Numbered from the stretch's first letter, positions 7,348 to 20,450 are shown. The stretch: DNA of 64,000 bases from Halopseudomonas nanhaiensis (GCF_020025155.1 NZ_CP073751.1:186001-250000), one strand, 5' to 3'. Program-made: numbers and translations. The notes: generated by a model not told the origin, from the sequence alone.

Positions 7348-8249
7348 GCGTTCTTCTCCATTTCCCGGGACTGGTTGTAGTGGAACAGGATGATCGGAAT
7401 CAACAGGATCAGCAGCATGATGATCGCCAACGCCGAGGCGATCGGCCAGTCGCGGTTGTTGAAGAACTCCTGCCACAGCACCTTGCCGATCATCAGCGTC
7501 TCGGGGCCACCGAGCAGCTCGGGAATGACGAACTCACCGACGACCGGGATGAACACCAGCATCGAGCCGGCGATGATGCCGCTCTTCGACAGCGGCACGG
7601 TAACCGTCCAGAACGCCTTGGTCTTGCCGGCGCCGAGATCCATTGCCGCCTCCAGCAGGCTCATGTCGTGCTTGACCAGGTTGGCGTACAGCGGCAGCAC
7701 CATGAACGGCAGATACGCGTAGACGACACCGATATAGACGGCGGTATCGGTGTTGAGGATCGGGATCGGCGAGTCGGTAATGCCCATGCCCATCAGCGCC
7801 GAATTGAGCAGGCCATTGGTGCTGAGAATGCCCATCCAGGCATACACACGGATCAGAATCGCGGTCCAGGTCGGCATCATCACCAGCAGCAGATACACCA
7901 GCTGCTTGTCCTTGGGCGCGCGGGCGATGGCATAAGCCATCGGATAGCCGAGGGCCAGACACACCAGCGTCGAGAAAAAGGCGATCTTCAGCGAGCCCAG
8001 GTACGCCGAGTAGTACAGCGAGTCGCTGGCCAGGAACAGGTAGTTGCCCAGATTCAGCACGATGTTCAGTGACTGCTGGGCGTATTCGATCAGCGGCTCG
8101 TAGGGCGGAATGGCAATCGCCGCCTGCGAAAAGCTGATCTTCAGGACGATGGCGAACGGCAGCAGAAAGAACAGGAACAGCCACAGGTACGGGATGCTGA
8201 TGACCCACAGCTTCCCGCTCGGGAGCAGTCGCGACAGCCCCCTGCTCAT
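7344..8249 (-). CDS. spuG: Polyamine ABC transporter permease SpuG/PotH
   Basis: 301 residues with six predicted membrane helices, starting at about residue 17 (LWVISIPYLWLFLFFLLPFA). The EAA loop LEAAMDLGAGKTKAFWTVTV lies near residue 200. It pairs with SpuH to form the channel of the putrescine/spermidine importer. It starts with ATG at 8249, overlapping the spuF stop (ATGA), and ends overlapping spuH in the same way, so spuFGH are tightly coupled. Confidence 0.93.
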   Translation of the reverse strand: MSRGLSRLLPSGKLWVISIPYLWLFLFFLLPFAIVLKISFSQAAIAIPPYEPLIEYAQQSLNIVLNLGNYLFLASDSLYYSAYLGSLKIAFFSTLVCLALGYPMAYAIARAPKDKQLVYLLLVMMPTWTAILIRVYAWMGILSTNGLLNSALMGMGITDSPIPILNTDTAVYIGVVYAYLPFMVLPLYANLVKHDMSLLEAAMDLGAGKTKAFWTVTVPLSKSGIIAGSMLVFIPVVGEFVIPELLGGPETLMIGKVLWQEFFNNRDWPIASALAIIMLLILLIPIILFHYNQSREMEKNA

Positions 8250-9382
8250 GACTGCAGTACCACGCCGGCGTCATCTTCCCAGCTGATGTAGACCTTGTCT
8301 TCCCATGTCGGGCGCGGCAGCCGGCGCTCGGAGTTGGGGAAGAAGGCCTGAACCATCAGGCCGCTTTCCAGCTTGATGTAGTACACCGAATGACCGCCCA
8401 GGTAGGCAATGTCATGCACGTGGCCGTGCCCCCAGTTGTGCTCGCTTTCCGGCTTCGCGGTGCTGACGAACAGCTTCTCCGGGCGCAGCGCGTAGGTGAT
8501 CTTCTTGTCCTGCGCGCGGGTGGAAATGCCATGGCCTACGTAGATATCGCGGTCGAGATGGCGGCAGCGGATGATCGCGTGATCTTCCATGTCGCTGATG
8601 ATCTCGCCTTCGAAGATGTTCACGCTGCCGATGAATTCGGCCACGTGGCGGCTCACCGGACTTTCATAGATATCCATCGGCGTGCCGACCTGGGCAATCC
8701 AGCCCTGGTGCATGATGGCTATCCGCTGGGCCATGGTCATGGCCTCTTCCTGGTCGTGGGTGACCATGATGCAGGTCACGCCGACGCGCTCGATGATTTC
8801 CACCAGTTCGAGCTGCATCTGCGAGCGCAGCTTCTTGTCCAGCGCGCCCATGGGCTCGTCGAGCAGCAGCAGCTTCGGGCTCTTGGCCAGGGACCGTGCC
8901 AGTGCCACCCGCTGGCGCTGGCCGCCGGAGAGCTGGTTGGGCTTGCGCCGCGCGTACTCGGTCATGTGCACGAGCTTGAGCATCTGCTGGACGCGGTCGG
9001 TGATCTCCGCCTTGCTCATGCGGTCCTGCTTCAGGCCGAAGGCAATGTTCTGTTCCACGGTCATGTGCGGGAACAGTGCATAGGACTGGAACATCATGTT
9101 GATCGGGCGCTTGTACGGCGGCAGGTCGGTGATGTCCTGGCCGTCAAGCCAGACGCGGCCTTCGGTCGGGCGTTCGAAACCGGCAAGTACCCGCAGCAGC
9201 GTCGATTTGCCGGAGCCGGAGCCACCGAGCAGGGCGAATATTTCACCGCGGTTGATGGTCAGGCTGACATCGTCGACCGCCAGCGCCTCGTCGAATCGCT
9301 TGCTGATGCGATCGATCTTGACGAACTCGTTAGGCTCGGCCTTGGCCATGGCCTGTTTCATGGCACCTGCTGCACCAACCAT
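8246..9382 (-). CDS. spuF: Polyamine ABC transporter ATPase SpuF/PotG
   Basis: About 378 residues. Walker A (GGSGSGKST), Q-loop ([10 protein letters not shown]), signature [15 protein letters not shown], Walker B (LLLLDEP) and H-loop (VTHDQEEA) occur in order. The C-terminal third is the TOBE-type regulatory domain usual in PotG/PotA. It powers import through SpuG/SpuH. Two ATGs and a GTG lie close together; I chose ATG at 9382 because GGAG is six bases upstream, while starts at 9388 or 9394 would lack that spacing. It is separated from spuE by two strong hairpins. Confidence 0.92.
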   Translation of the reverse strand: MVGAAGAMKQAMAKAEPNEFVKIDRISKRFDEALAVDDVSLTINRGEIFALLGGSGSGKSTLLRVLAGFERPTEGRVWLDGQDITDLPPYKRPINMMFQSYALFPHMTVEQNIAFGLKQDRMSKAEITDRVQQMLKLVHMTEYARRKPNQLSGGQRQRVALARSLAKSPKLLLLDEPMGALDKKLRSQMQLELVEIIERVGVTCIMVTHDQEEAMTMAQRIAIMHQGWIAQVGTPMDIYESPVSRHVAEFIGSVNIFEGEIISDMEDHAIIRCRHLDRDIYVGHGISTRAQDKKITYALRPEKLFVSTAKPESEHNWGHGHVHDIAYLGGHSVYYIKLESGLMVQAFFPNSERRLPRPTWEDKVYISWEDDAGVVLQS

Positions 9383-9427
9383 ACTCATCTCCACACGGCG
9401 ACACGAAAGGCGGTCGCCTGATCAGTA

Positions 9428-9500
9428 CCGCCCGGCAGGGCCGGGCGGCCATTAAGTCGTAAATGCTGGATCAAAAAAGGGCCACCCCGCAGGGCGGCCC
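9428..9500 (-). terminator. Two hairpins between spuE and spuF, one terminator-like
   Basis: On the minus strand, just after spuE, GGGCCGCC-CTGCGG-GGTGGCCC is followed by TTTTTT (9471-9500), a classic intrinsic terminator shape. Further on, CCGCCCGGC-CCT-GCCGGGCGG (9428-9449) is a perfect GC-rich hairpin. Together they probably reduce read-through, or protect the upstream mRNA, so that binding proteins are made in excess over the membrane parts. Confidence 0.75.
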
Positions 9501-9506
9501 GGCTGC

Positions 9507-10688
<1,182 letters not shown>

Positions 10689-10703
10689 TCAGCTTTCAGG
10701 TCC

Positions 10704-13267
<2,564 letters not shown>

Positions 13268-13310
13268 CGTTACTCCTGTTGTTCAGTGGTGCCCGGTGAG
13301 GCGAGGCGGA

Positions 13311-14657
13311 TCAGACGCTCAACAGCAGGAACTCGCGCTCCCACGAGCTGATCACGCGCTTGTAGTTCTCGTGTTCGACCCGCTTGACCGACACGTAACC
13401 ACGGCAGAACTTCTCGCCCAGCACCTCCTGGATGTCGCGGCAGGCTTCCATCCGTTCCAGCGCCGCTTCCAGCGTGAACGGCAGGCGCAGGTTGCGGCGC
13501 TCGTAGGCGCGGCCTTTTACCGGTGCGGACGGCGCGATGCTGCCCACCATGCCCAGATACCCGCAGAGCAGGCTGCCCGCAATCGCTATATAGGGGTTGG
13601 CGTCAGCGCCCGGCAGGCGGTTTTCCACGCGGCGGTTCTGCGCGTTGGAATCCGGAACACGCAGGCCGGCGGTACGGTTTTCTTCACCCCATTCGACGTT
13701 CACCGGTGCCGAGGTGTCTGGCAGGAAGCGGCGGAACGAGTTGACGTTGGGGGCGAACAACGGCAGCACTTCGGGGATGTAGCGCTGCAGCCCGCCGATG
13801 TGATGCAGGAACAGTTCGCTCATGGTGCCGTCGGGATTGGAGAAAATGTTCTTGCCGGTCTTCTTGTCGACGATGCTCTGGTGCAGGTGCATTGCACTGC
13901 CCGGCTCGTTGGTGATCGGCTTGGCCATGAACGTCGCGGTCATGTCGTGCTTGAGCGCGGCTTCGCGCATGGTGCGCTTGAACACCAGAATCTGGTCAGC
14001 CAGATGCAGCGGATCGCCATGACGGAAGTTGATTTCCATCTGCGCCGTGCCTTCCTCATGAATCAGCGTGTCCAGATCCAGCCCCTGAGTCTCGCACCAG
14101 TCATACATGTCTTCGAACAGCGGGTCGAATTCGTTCGCCGCGTCGATGGAGAACGACTGACGCCCGGTCTCCTGACGGCCGGAACGGCCGATCGGCGGCT
14201 GCAAGGGCAGATCCGGATCTTCGTTGCGGCGGGTCAGGTAAAATTCCATTTCGGGCGCGACGATCGGCTGCCAGCCCTTGTCGGCATACAGCTTCAACAC
14301 CTTCTTGAGGATGTTGCGCGGCGACATCTCGATCGGGATGCCCTGCTTGTCATAGCAGTCATGAATGATCTGCGCCGTCGGCTCGATGGCCCACGGCACC
14401 AGATAGATGCCGTTCTCGTCCGGCTTGCAGATCATGTCGATGTCGGCCGGGTCCAGCAGTTCGTAATAGATGTCATCTTCCACATAGTCGCCGGTGACCG
14501 ACTGCAGGAGGATGCTTTCGGGCAAACGCATGCCCTTTTCCGAGACGAACTTCATCGTCGGAGCGATCTTGCCGCGGGCAATGCCGGTCAGGTCACTGAC
14601 CATGCATTCCACTTCGGTAATCTTGTGTTCTTTAAGCCAGGATTCGATCTGATTCAT
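13311..14657 (-). CDS. spuB: Gamma-glutamylpolyamine synthetase-like protein SpuB
   Basis: 448 residues of the glutamine-synthetase fold. The metal and ATP regions are visible: EMEFYLTRR near 145, INFRHGDPLHLADQ near 210, AMHLHQSI near 255 and NRTAGLRVP near 330. Members in polyamine loci (PuuA/PauA/SpuB) join glutamate to putrescine or other amines at the cost of ATP, protecting the amine for oxidation. The start at 14657 overlaps the spuA stop as ATGA. It is distinct from the second family member SpuI transcribed from 15691. Confidence 0.9.
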   Translation of the reverse strand: MNQIESWLKEHKITEVECMVSDLTGIARGKIAPTMKFVSEKGMRLPESILLQSVTGDYVEDDIYYELLDPADIDMICKPDENGIYLVPWAIEPTAQIIHDCYDKQGIPIEMSPRNILKKVLKLYADKGWQPIVAPEMEFYLTRRNEDPDLPLQPPIGRSGRQETGRQSFSIDAANEFDPLFEDMYDWCETQGLDLDTLIHEEGTAQMEINFRHGDPLHLADQILVFKRTMREAALKHDMTATFMAKPITNEPGSAMHLHQSIVDKKTGKNIFSNPDGTMSELFLHHIGGLQRYIPEVLPLFAPNVNSFRRFLPDTSAPVNVEWGEENRTAGLRVPDSNAQNRRVENRLPGADANPYIAIAGSLLCGYLGMVGSIAPSAPVKGRAYERRNLRLPFTLEAALERMEACRDIQEVLGEKFCRGYVSVKRVEHENYKRVISSWEREFLLLSV

Positions 14658-15424
14658 ACAGTCCTCGAAGCCGCGCGTGCCCGGCAGGCGTCACCAAACG
14701 CCCTGAATATCGACAGATAGAAGGAATTCTCGGTGACCTTCCACTCTGGATGCCATTGCACGCCCAGCGCAAAATTGCGAGCTTGGGCGACCGAGAAAGC
14801 CTCGATCAGCCCGTCGGGGGCGGTCGCTTCCGGCCGCAGATCCGGCGCCAGACGGTCTACACCCTGCGTATGCAGAGAGTTGACCCGGGCCGAATCGCGG
14901 CCGGACAGTTCGTAGAGCAGTCCTCCCGGTTCGACCTTGATATCGTGGGCGGGGCCGTACTGGACGTCCACTGGCTGGCTCTTGTCTTCGCGGTGCTCGA
15001 TAAAACCGGGCACTTCATACAGGCGTTGATGCAGGCTGCCGCCGAATGCCACATTCATTTCCTGAAATCCGCGGCACACGCCGAGCACCGGAACGCCCTG
15101 GTCGATAGCGGCACGAATCAGCGGCAGCGTGGTGGCGTCGCGCTGAGGGTCATGTTGCTTCGGATCGGCGCTGGGCGGGCCAGCATAGTGGTGCGGCTCG
15201 ACGTTGGAAGGCGAGCCGGTGAACAGTACACCGTCAAGCGTTTCCAGGAGCTGCTCGCTGGCCAGGCGGTCGCCAAGCGCAGGAATCAGTAGTGGTAGAC
15301 CGTTCGCGCCATCCACCACGCCGAGGATGTATTTTTCCCCTACTATATGGAAAGGATGCAGACCGCTCTTGTCGGTGCAGCAGGAGATACCTATCAGGGG
15401 TTTGCGCTGAGATGACATGTCCAT
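14654..15424 (-). CDS. spuA: Gamma-glutamyl-GABA hydrolase-like class I amidotransferase SpuA
   Basis: 256 residues, peptidase C26/PuuD family. The nucleophile is C117 in PVLGVCRGFQEMN, with H225 and E227 in GVQWHPEWK, completing the class I glutaminase triad. Its role is to remove glutamate from gamma-glutamyl-GABA after the polyamine chain is oxidised. It is the first gene of the spuABCDEFGH operon, facing spuI across a 266-base control region. The first ATG (15424) or the third codon ATG could be used; neither has a strong ribosome-binding site. Confidence 0.9.
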   Translation of the reverse strand: MDMSSQRKPLIGISCCTDKSGLHPFHIVGEKYILGVVDGANGLPLLIPALGDRLASEQLLETLDGVLFTGSPSNVEPHHYAGPPSADPKQHDPQRDATTLPLIRAAIDQGVPVLGVCRGFQEMNVAFGGSLHQRLYEVPGFIEHREDKSQPVDVQYGPAHDIKVEPGGLLYELSGRDSARVNSLHTQGVDRLAPDLRPEATAPDGLIEAFSVAQARNFALGVQWHPEWKVTENSFYLSIFRAFGDACRARAASRTV

Positions 15425-15690
15425 GGTCTGTGTTGAATAACGTACATGAGTTCGATGTTGTTCAATTTTTTACACAATAGCAATAAAAAATCATGAATAC
15501 AGAATAGCCGATGGCGCGCTTCTCGCAAGCTGTGCGCGGCGCCTGAAAGGCCTAGAACTGGCCTTATTTGGTGCGTTGTGCACATATATAGGGCATCGCT
15601 GGCTCTATTGACTCGTTGGAACCTTTCGGATTAACTCTCTCCGTAGTACTTGCGTGATTGATATATTTTACAAAATTACAGGTGATATCA
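15425..15690. promoter_or_regulatory. Divergent control region spuA / spuI
   Basis: AT-rich 266 bases between divergently read genes. The spuA side holds TTTTTTATTGCTATTGTGTAA (minus strand, around 15465-15490). The spuI side holds TTGCGTGATTGATATATTTT (15651-15670) just before an AGGTGA ribosome site. I could not fix -35/-10 pairs with confidence. A polyamine-responsive operator would be expected here. Confidence 0.45.
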
Positions 15691-17115
15691 ATGCAACCCC
15701 AAGCCGGCGCGGATACTGCTCCGGTCGATACTGATGCAGCAAAGACTGCGTCAGGCAGTATCCAGGAAGCCGAGGCGTTTCTCGCCGCGCATCCGGAAAT
15801 TCACTTTATCGACCTTCTGATCGCCGACATGAACGGCATAGTCCGCGGAAAACGCATCGACCGTTCCGCTCTGCCCAAAGCCTATGAAAAGGGCATCGCC
15901 CTCCCGGCCTCCATCTTTGCGCTGAACATTCAGGGTACAACTGTCGAAGAGACCGGCCTCGGCCTTGAAATCGGCGACGCCGATCGCATCTGCCTGCCGA
16001 TTCCCGACACCCTGAATATCGAACCCTGGCAGAAGCGCCCGACGGGTCAGCTACTGATGACCATGTATGAGCTGGATCGCAAGACGCCGTTCTTCGCTGA
16101 TCCGCGCTATGTGCTGCAGCGCATTGTAGAGCGTTTCAGCGAGCTGGGTCTGAAGCCCGTCTCGGCATTCGAGCTGGAGTTCTACCTGATCGATCAGGAA
16201 AACCTCACTGGTCGCCCGCAGCCGCCACGTTCGCCCATGTCGGGCAAGCGGCCCAATTCGGTTCAGGTCTATTCGATGGACGATCTGGACGAATATGCAG
16301 AGTTTCTTGAGGACGTCATCGAGGCTGCCCACGAGCAGGACATCCCCGCTGACGCCATCGTCGCCGAATCGGCCCCAGGCCAGTTCGAAGTCAACCTTCA
16401 CCACGTCGATGATCCGGTCAAGGCCTGTGACTACAACGTGCTGCTCAAGCGGGTGATCAAGAACGTCGCCTATGACCATGAGATGGACACCACCTTCATG
16501 GCCAAGCCGTACTACGATCAGGCCGGCAATGGCATGCATGTGCACATCAGCCTGGTCGACGCGGACGGACGCAATGTCTTCGCACCGAATGCCGATGGCT
16601 CGCTGGGCGACATGCTGCGCTGGGCGATCGGCGGCCTGCTCGAGACCCTTCCCCAGTACATGGCATTCCTGTGTCCGAACGTGAACTCGTACCGTCGTTT
16701 CAGCCCGAGTTTCTTCGTTCCCTGTGCACCGACCTGGGGCATCGACAACCGTACCGTGGCTGTCCGCGTGCCCGGTGGGGATGCCGACGCGATGCGTATC
16801 GAGCACCGTCTGGCTGGCGCCGACGCCAACCCGTATCTGCTGATGGCCGCACTGCTGTCTGCAATTCATTACGGGATCAGCAACAAGATCGAGCCGCCAC
16901 CGCAGACCGAAGGCAACGCCTACGACCAGCACGAGCCGTCACTACCGACCAACCTGCGTGATGCTCTGCGCGAGCTGGAAACCTCGGAAGTGATGAAGGA
17001 ATACATCGGCGAGGAATACCTCGATGTATTCGTGCTGTGCAAGGAGAGCGAGCTCGAAGAGTTTGAGAAAACCATCTCCGACCTTGAGTACATGTGGTAT
17101 TTGCACACGGTGTGA
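15691..17115 (+). CDS. spuI: Gamma-glutamylpolyamine synthetase-like protein SpuI
   Basis: 474 residues, second glutamine-synthetase-fold protein of the locus. Motifs ELEFYLIDQEN (near 163), FEVNLHHVDDP (near 232), GMHVHISLVDADG (near 283), RRFSPSFFVP and NRTVAVRVPGGDADAMRIE (near 350) are intact, so it should be catalytically competent as a glutamate-amine ligase. The frame opens at 15658, but ATG at 15691 with AGGTGA upstream fits the family start; an N-terminal tail of about 25 residues (rich in A, D and T) precedes the conserved part. It faces the spuA operon and is followed by an intrinsic terminator. Confidence 0.9.
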   Translation: MQPQAGADTAPVDTDAAKTASGSIQEAEAFLAAHPEIHFIDLLIADMNGIVRGKRIDRSALPKAYEKGIALPASIFALNIQGTTVEETGLGLEIGDADRICLPIPDTLNIEPWQKRPTGQLLMTMYELDRKTPFFADPRYVLQRIVERFSELGLKPVSAFELEFYLIDQENLTGRPQPPRSPMSGKRPNSVQVYSMDDLDEYAEFLEDVIEAAHEQDIPADAIVAESAPGQFEVNLHHVDDPVKACDYNVLLKRVIKNVAYDHEMDTTFMAKPYYDQAGNGMHVHISLVDADGRNVFAPNADGSLGDMLRWAIGGLLETLPQYMAFLCPNVNSYRRFSPSFFVPCAPTWGIDNRTVAVRVPGGDADAMRIEHRLAGADANPYLLMAALLSAIHYGISNKIEPPPQTEGNAYDQHEPSLPTNLRDALRELETSEVMKEYIGEEYLDVFVLCKESELEEFEKTISDLEYMWYLHTV

Positions 17116-17142
17116 CGCCGTCTGCTGTGCTGAGCAGTACTG

Positions 17143-17169
17143 AAATCCCGTCAAATTGGCGGGATTTTT
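17143..17169 (+). terminator. Intrinsic terminator of spuI
   Basis: AAATCCCG (17143-17150) pairs with CGGGATTT (17160-17167), and the arm runs into TTTTT, 28 bases after the spuI stop. Confidence 0.9.
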
Positions 17170-17223
17170 GTTGGTGTCGTCGGTGGTGGGTGCTGTGTGG
17201 ACGGGGAATTCGATGTGGGCGTC

Positions 17224-17325
17224 CGGGTGCGATAACCCTATACGGGACACGCTACAAGCCTTCCCTGGGGCTCGACCGCGCACATCCTTGTGCGCGGACG
17301 GTCCCGTATAGGGTTATCCCACCCG
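17224..17325 (-). repeat. Palindromic repeat element, copy A
   Basis: A 102-base imperfect palindrome. The 25-base outer arms (17224-17248 and 17301-17325, containing GATAACCCTATACGGGAC) match with one mismatch. Between them, on the minus strand, is a core with the inner hairpin CCGCGCACA-AGGA-TGTGCGCGG, then GGTCGAGCCCCAGGGAAGG and GCGTGTCC. The core is shared with copies at 17399 and 24295, but the outer arms are not. Confidence 0.8.
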
Positions 17326-17398
17326 AACACCGCGTTACGTCGTGCAGGCCGACCGAAAAGCCCGGTTGGATCTTTTATCCGCAGCACTGAGGCCTGCT

Positions 17399-17508
17399 GG
17401 GCTGGCTTCGTATCGCCTGGGCCGGACCGTCCACGCACAGGGATGTGCGTGGTCGAGCCCCAGGGATGGCTTGCCGCGTGTCCGGTCCAGGCGATGCGAA
17501 GTCGGCCC
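17399..17508 (+). repeat. Palindromic repeat element, copy B
   Basis: 110 bases. The 29-base outer arms (17399-17427 and 17480-17508) pair except at four positions, all of which would be G-U pairs in RNA. The core has CCACGCACA-GGGA-TGTGCGTGG and then TCGAGCCCCAGGGATGGC and GCGTGTCC. The orientation is opposite to copy A, 73 bases away. The rest of 17170-17599 holds no gene. Confidence 0.8.
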
Positions 17509-17599
17509 ATTGCACCGAGCCCGGCACGAGCCTGGTCGCCACATTGCTGAACGGGGTGCTGGCGCGGGCTTCTATTAATCCGTCAAGGGGAGAACAAGG

Positions 17600-18862
17600 G
17601 TGCAGCACGAGTCGTGGTACCAAGCCACTGCAAACCCATCACCGGCTTACGCTGCGCTGAACGGCGACCACCGCACGGATGTTTGCATCGTCGGTGCAGG
17701 CTTCACCGGCCTGTCTGCCGCTCTCGAGCTGGCGCAGGCCGGGAGGCGGGTGGTGGTGCTGGAGGCCGAACGGGTCGGCTGGGGCTGCTCGGGACGCAAC
17801 GGCGGGCAGATCAACCCGGGCCCGGCCTGTGATCACGCTACGCTGGTCCGGCAGCTGGGCAACTCCGATGCCCGCAAGGTGTGGGAGCTGACAGTGGAGG
17901 GCGTTGGACTGCTCCGCCGACGCGTCGCCGAACATTCCATCGACTGTCATCTAAAACCCGGCATCCTGTTGGTGGCCAACAAGGCCAGACATGTCGAGGA
18001 GCTGCATGCCTGGCAGGCCACGCTGGCGTCACTGGGTTACGATCAGCTGCATTTTCTCGATCGCCAGCAATTGCGCGAACAACTGCGCGCCGATTATCAG
18101 GCCGGCGTCGTGGATCATGGCGGCGGTGATCTGCACCCGCTCAACTACACACTGGGGCTGGCACGTGCAGCGGCCGAGGCGGGAACGGTTATTCACGAGC
18201 GCACGCCGGCATTGGCCTGGGAGGAAGAGGCGACCGGGGTGCGCGTTCGAACGGCAGACGGAGAAATCCACGCGGATCAGTTGCTGTTGGCCGGCAACGC
18301 CTACATGGGGAAACTGCTGCCCTGGCACGCGCGCCGCTTCATGCCGATCGGCAGCTACATCGGCGCAACCCGCCCTCTGGGCGAGCTGGCCGAGCAGCTG
18401 ATCCCGTCGCGGATGGCCGTGTGTGACATGAAGCACCTGCTCGACTATTACCGCTTGAGTCATGACAACCGATTGCTTTTTGGTGGCCGCGCCAGCGCCT
18501 ACGATGCGCGACCGGAGCGACTCGAGCCGGCCATGCGGCAGAGGATGGCCGCAGTGTTCCCCCAGCTCGCCGGAGAAGGCTTCGACTATCTGTGGGGCGG
18601 CAAGGTGGCTATGACACTGAACAAGGCGCCGCAATTCGGTCGTATCGGCGAGCGCGTGCTGTACGCGCAGGGGTACTCCGGGCAGGGTGTCGCGCTGGCC
18701 GGGCTGGCAGGCCAGCTGATGGCTCAGGTGTTGGTCGGCCGCGGCGACGGTTTCGATCTCTTCGCACGGATCCGTCATGTTCCGGTTCCACCGGGGGCCG
18801 GGCTGCACACCGCCGTTCGGGCGCTGGCGCTGCTATGGTATCGTCTGCGCGACATACGCTGA
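17600..18862 (+). CDS. FAD-dependent gamma-glutamylputrescine oxidase-like protein (PuuB/PauB)
   Basis: 420 residues, DAO-family flavoprotein. The ADP-binding motif VCIVGAGFTGLSAALELAQ (about 28-46) is followed by VVVLEAERVGWGCSGRNGGQ, the FAD-linked stretch typical of PuuB. The C-terminal part has FDYLWGGKVAMTLNKAPQFG and GYSGQGVALAGLAGQL. It should oxidise gamma-glutamylputrescine (or a related amine) to the aldehyde with release of ammonia and peroxide. GTG at 17600 has an AAGGG-type site. It is placed between spuI and aguBA, supporting a polyamine role. P. aeruginosa has several PauB paralogues, so no number is given. Confidence 0.82.
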   Translation: MQHESWYQATANPSPAYAALNGDHRTDVCIVGAGFTGLSAALELAQAGRRVVVLEAERVGWGCSGRNGGQINPGPACDHATLVRQLGNSDARKVWELTVEGVGLLRRRVAEHSIDCHLKPGILLVANKARHVEELHAWQATLASLGYDQLHFLDRQQLREQLRADYQAGVVDHGGGDLHPLNYTLGLARAAAEAGTVIHERTPALAWEEEATGVRVRTADGEIHADQLLLAGNAYMGKLLPWHARRFMPIGSYIGATRPLGELAEQLIPSRMAVCDMKHLLDYYRLSHDNRLLFGGRASAYDARPERLEPAMRQRMAAVFPQLAGEGFDYLWGGKVAMTLNKAPQFGRIGERVLYAQGYSGQGVALAGLAGQLMAQVLVGRGDGFDLFARIRHVPVPPGAGLHTAVRALALLWYRLRDIR

Positions 18863-18868
18863 TTCCGG

Positions 18869-19510
18869 ATGCCAATGAACGCGCGCACCCCTCCTAAACG
18901 CCGTGCCAGCAGCCAGGAGCGCATCGAGCGAATACTCGATGCCACCGAGACGCTGCTGGGTGAGCAGGGCCTGGGCGAGCTTTCGATGTACGCCATCGCC
19001 GAGCAGGCGCAGATCCCGCCCTCTTCGGCGTATCACTTCTTCCCCCAGGTCGGTGATGTGTTGGCCGCGCTGGCCGAACGCGTGTTCCTCGAGCTCGATG
19101 CGCTGCTCAAGGAACAGGCCCAACTTCCCCACGCCGGGAGCTGGCCTGCGCTGGTCGAGCGCATCGAAGCACGCTTTCAGGCCTACTATCAGTCCCACCC
19201 GGCGGCGCGCGAACTGCTTCTGGGCGCTCACGAGCTTGCAGCCATACGCCAGGCCGACCGTCAGCACGACCTGCAGCTCGGCAGGCGTTTTCATGAATGT
19301 CTGTCCGCCTGCTATGAGCTGCCACCGCTGCCGCAGGAAGTCGATATATTTACCCTCGCGCTACAGGCGGCGGACAAGTTGCTCGCCGTCGACTATCAAC
19401 AAAACGGTTGTCTTACCCCGCCCATGTGCCGCGAGGCGACGCGGGTGATCATCGGGTATCTGGGTCTGTACCTGCCCGCCGTTCTGCCTGCTGCGGAGCT
19501 GCGTCGATGA
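18869..19510 (+). CDS. TetR-family transcriptional regulator
   Basis: 213 residues. The helix-turn-helix is at about residues 20-65 (RILDATETLLGEQGLGELS, then IAEQAQIPPSSAYHFFPQVGD), and the ligand domain fills the rest. It starts at ATG 18869 or 18875, only a few bases after the flavoprotein gene, and its stop overlaps mtfA (ATGA). The neighbours suggest control of the flavoprotein and/or aguBA; in P. aeruginosa aguBA is repressed by the TetR protein AguR, but here another gene lies between, so equivalence is only a guess. Confidence 0.85.
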   Translation: MPMNARTPPKRRASSQERIERILDATETLLGEQGLGELSMYAIAEQAQIPPSSAYHFFPQVGDVLAALAERVFLELDALLKEQAQLPHAGSWPALVERIEARFQAYYQSHPAARELLLGAHELAAIRQADRQHDLQLGRRFHECLSACYELPPLPQEVDIFTLALQAADKLLAVDYQQNGCLTPPMCREATRVIIGYLGLYLPAVLPAAELRR

Positions 19511-20295
19511 GCCTGTTCGGCAAGCTCTCGGCCTGGCGTGAGAGCCGCAGGCTCGAACAGTTGGAGGTTTCCGAGGCGCTATGGAGCGAAGCGCTCGGGG
19601 ACTGGGGTGTGTACCGCCGGTATGCGCCGCAGTCGCAGGAGAAATTGCGCGAGATGGCGCTGAGGCTGCTGCTGCGCAAGCATCTGGTGGCGGCCGGGGA
19701 TCTGCACTTGAGTGACGCGATGCGCCTGCGCATCGCCGGCATGGCGGTGGTACCGGTGCTCGAGCTGGGTCTGGACTGGTATGACGGTTGGCAGACACTG
19801 ATCATCTACGACGGGCCCTTCGTCGCCGAGCATAGCTGGGAGGACGAGTATGGCATCGTCCATGAGGAAACAAGCGAGCGTAGCGGTGAGGCGTGGTATC
19901 GCGGGCCGGTAATACTCTCCTGGGAGGATGTGCTGGCCTCCGGCCTCGACGGCTTCAACGTCGTTATCCATGAGCTTTCGCACACGCTCGACATGCGGCG
20001 GGAAGGCGCCAATGGCGCGCCCCCATTGCATGCCGGAATGGATCCGGCGGCCTGGAAACGCGACATGCAGGGTGCGTGGGATGATCTGGGTCGGCGGGCA
20101 GAGTCCGGCGCAAGCCTGCCGGTCGACGAGTATGCGCTGGAGGATCCGGCCGAATTCTTTGCGGTTCTGTCGGAAACCTTTTTCGAAGCGCCCCGCCCGC
20201 TGGCTGCGGCCTGGCCGGCTGTGTATCAGCACCTTGTGGCTTTCTATCGACAGGATCCGCTGATGCCGGCTGAGCGCGGCGTGAGCGCTCCCTAG
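19507..20295 (+). CDS. mtfA: MtfA-type zinc metallopeptidase
   Basis: 262 residues, glucose-regulated metallopeptidase M90 / MtfA family. The zinc motif HELSH is at 155-159 (VVIHELSHTLDMR), with the downstream glutamate region EYALEDPAEFFAVLSETFFE near 217-236. E. coli MtfA binds the repressor Mlc and has peptidase activity. No signal peptide is seen, so it is cytoplasmic. The frame runs further upstream inside the TetR gene, but ATG at 19507 overlaps its stop and starts the family-typical sequence. Confidence 0.8.
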   Translation: MSLFGKLSAWRESRRLEQLEVSEALWSEALGDWGVYRRYAPQSQEKLREMALRLLLRKHLVAAGDLHLSDAMRLRIAGMAVVPVLELGLDWYDGWQTLIIYDGPFVAEHSWEDEYGIVHEETSERSGEAWYRGPVILSWEDVLASGLDGFNVVIHELSHTLDMRREGANGAPPLHAGMDPAAWKRDMQGAWDDLGRRAESGASLPVDEYALEDPAEFFAVLSETFFEAPRPLAAAWPAVYQHLVAFYRQDPLMPAERGVSAP

Positions 20296-20450
20296 CGGCT
20301 ATGCTTGGTTGTTATCAGTTTTCCCGGATTCTTCCGGATATATGTCGGTGTAACAGTCATGCCGGGTCGCCTCAAGACGGACGACATGCGTTGTAAAGCC
20401 GATAAATATCGATTATAAAGCTCAATTCCCCACCTCTGCAGGAGACCTCC

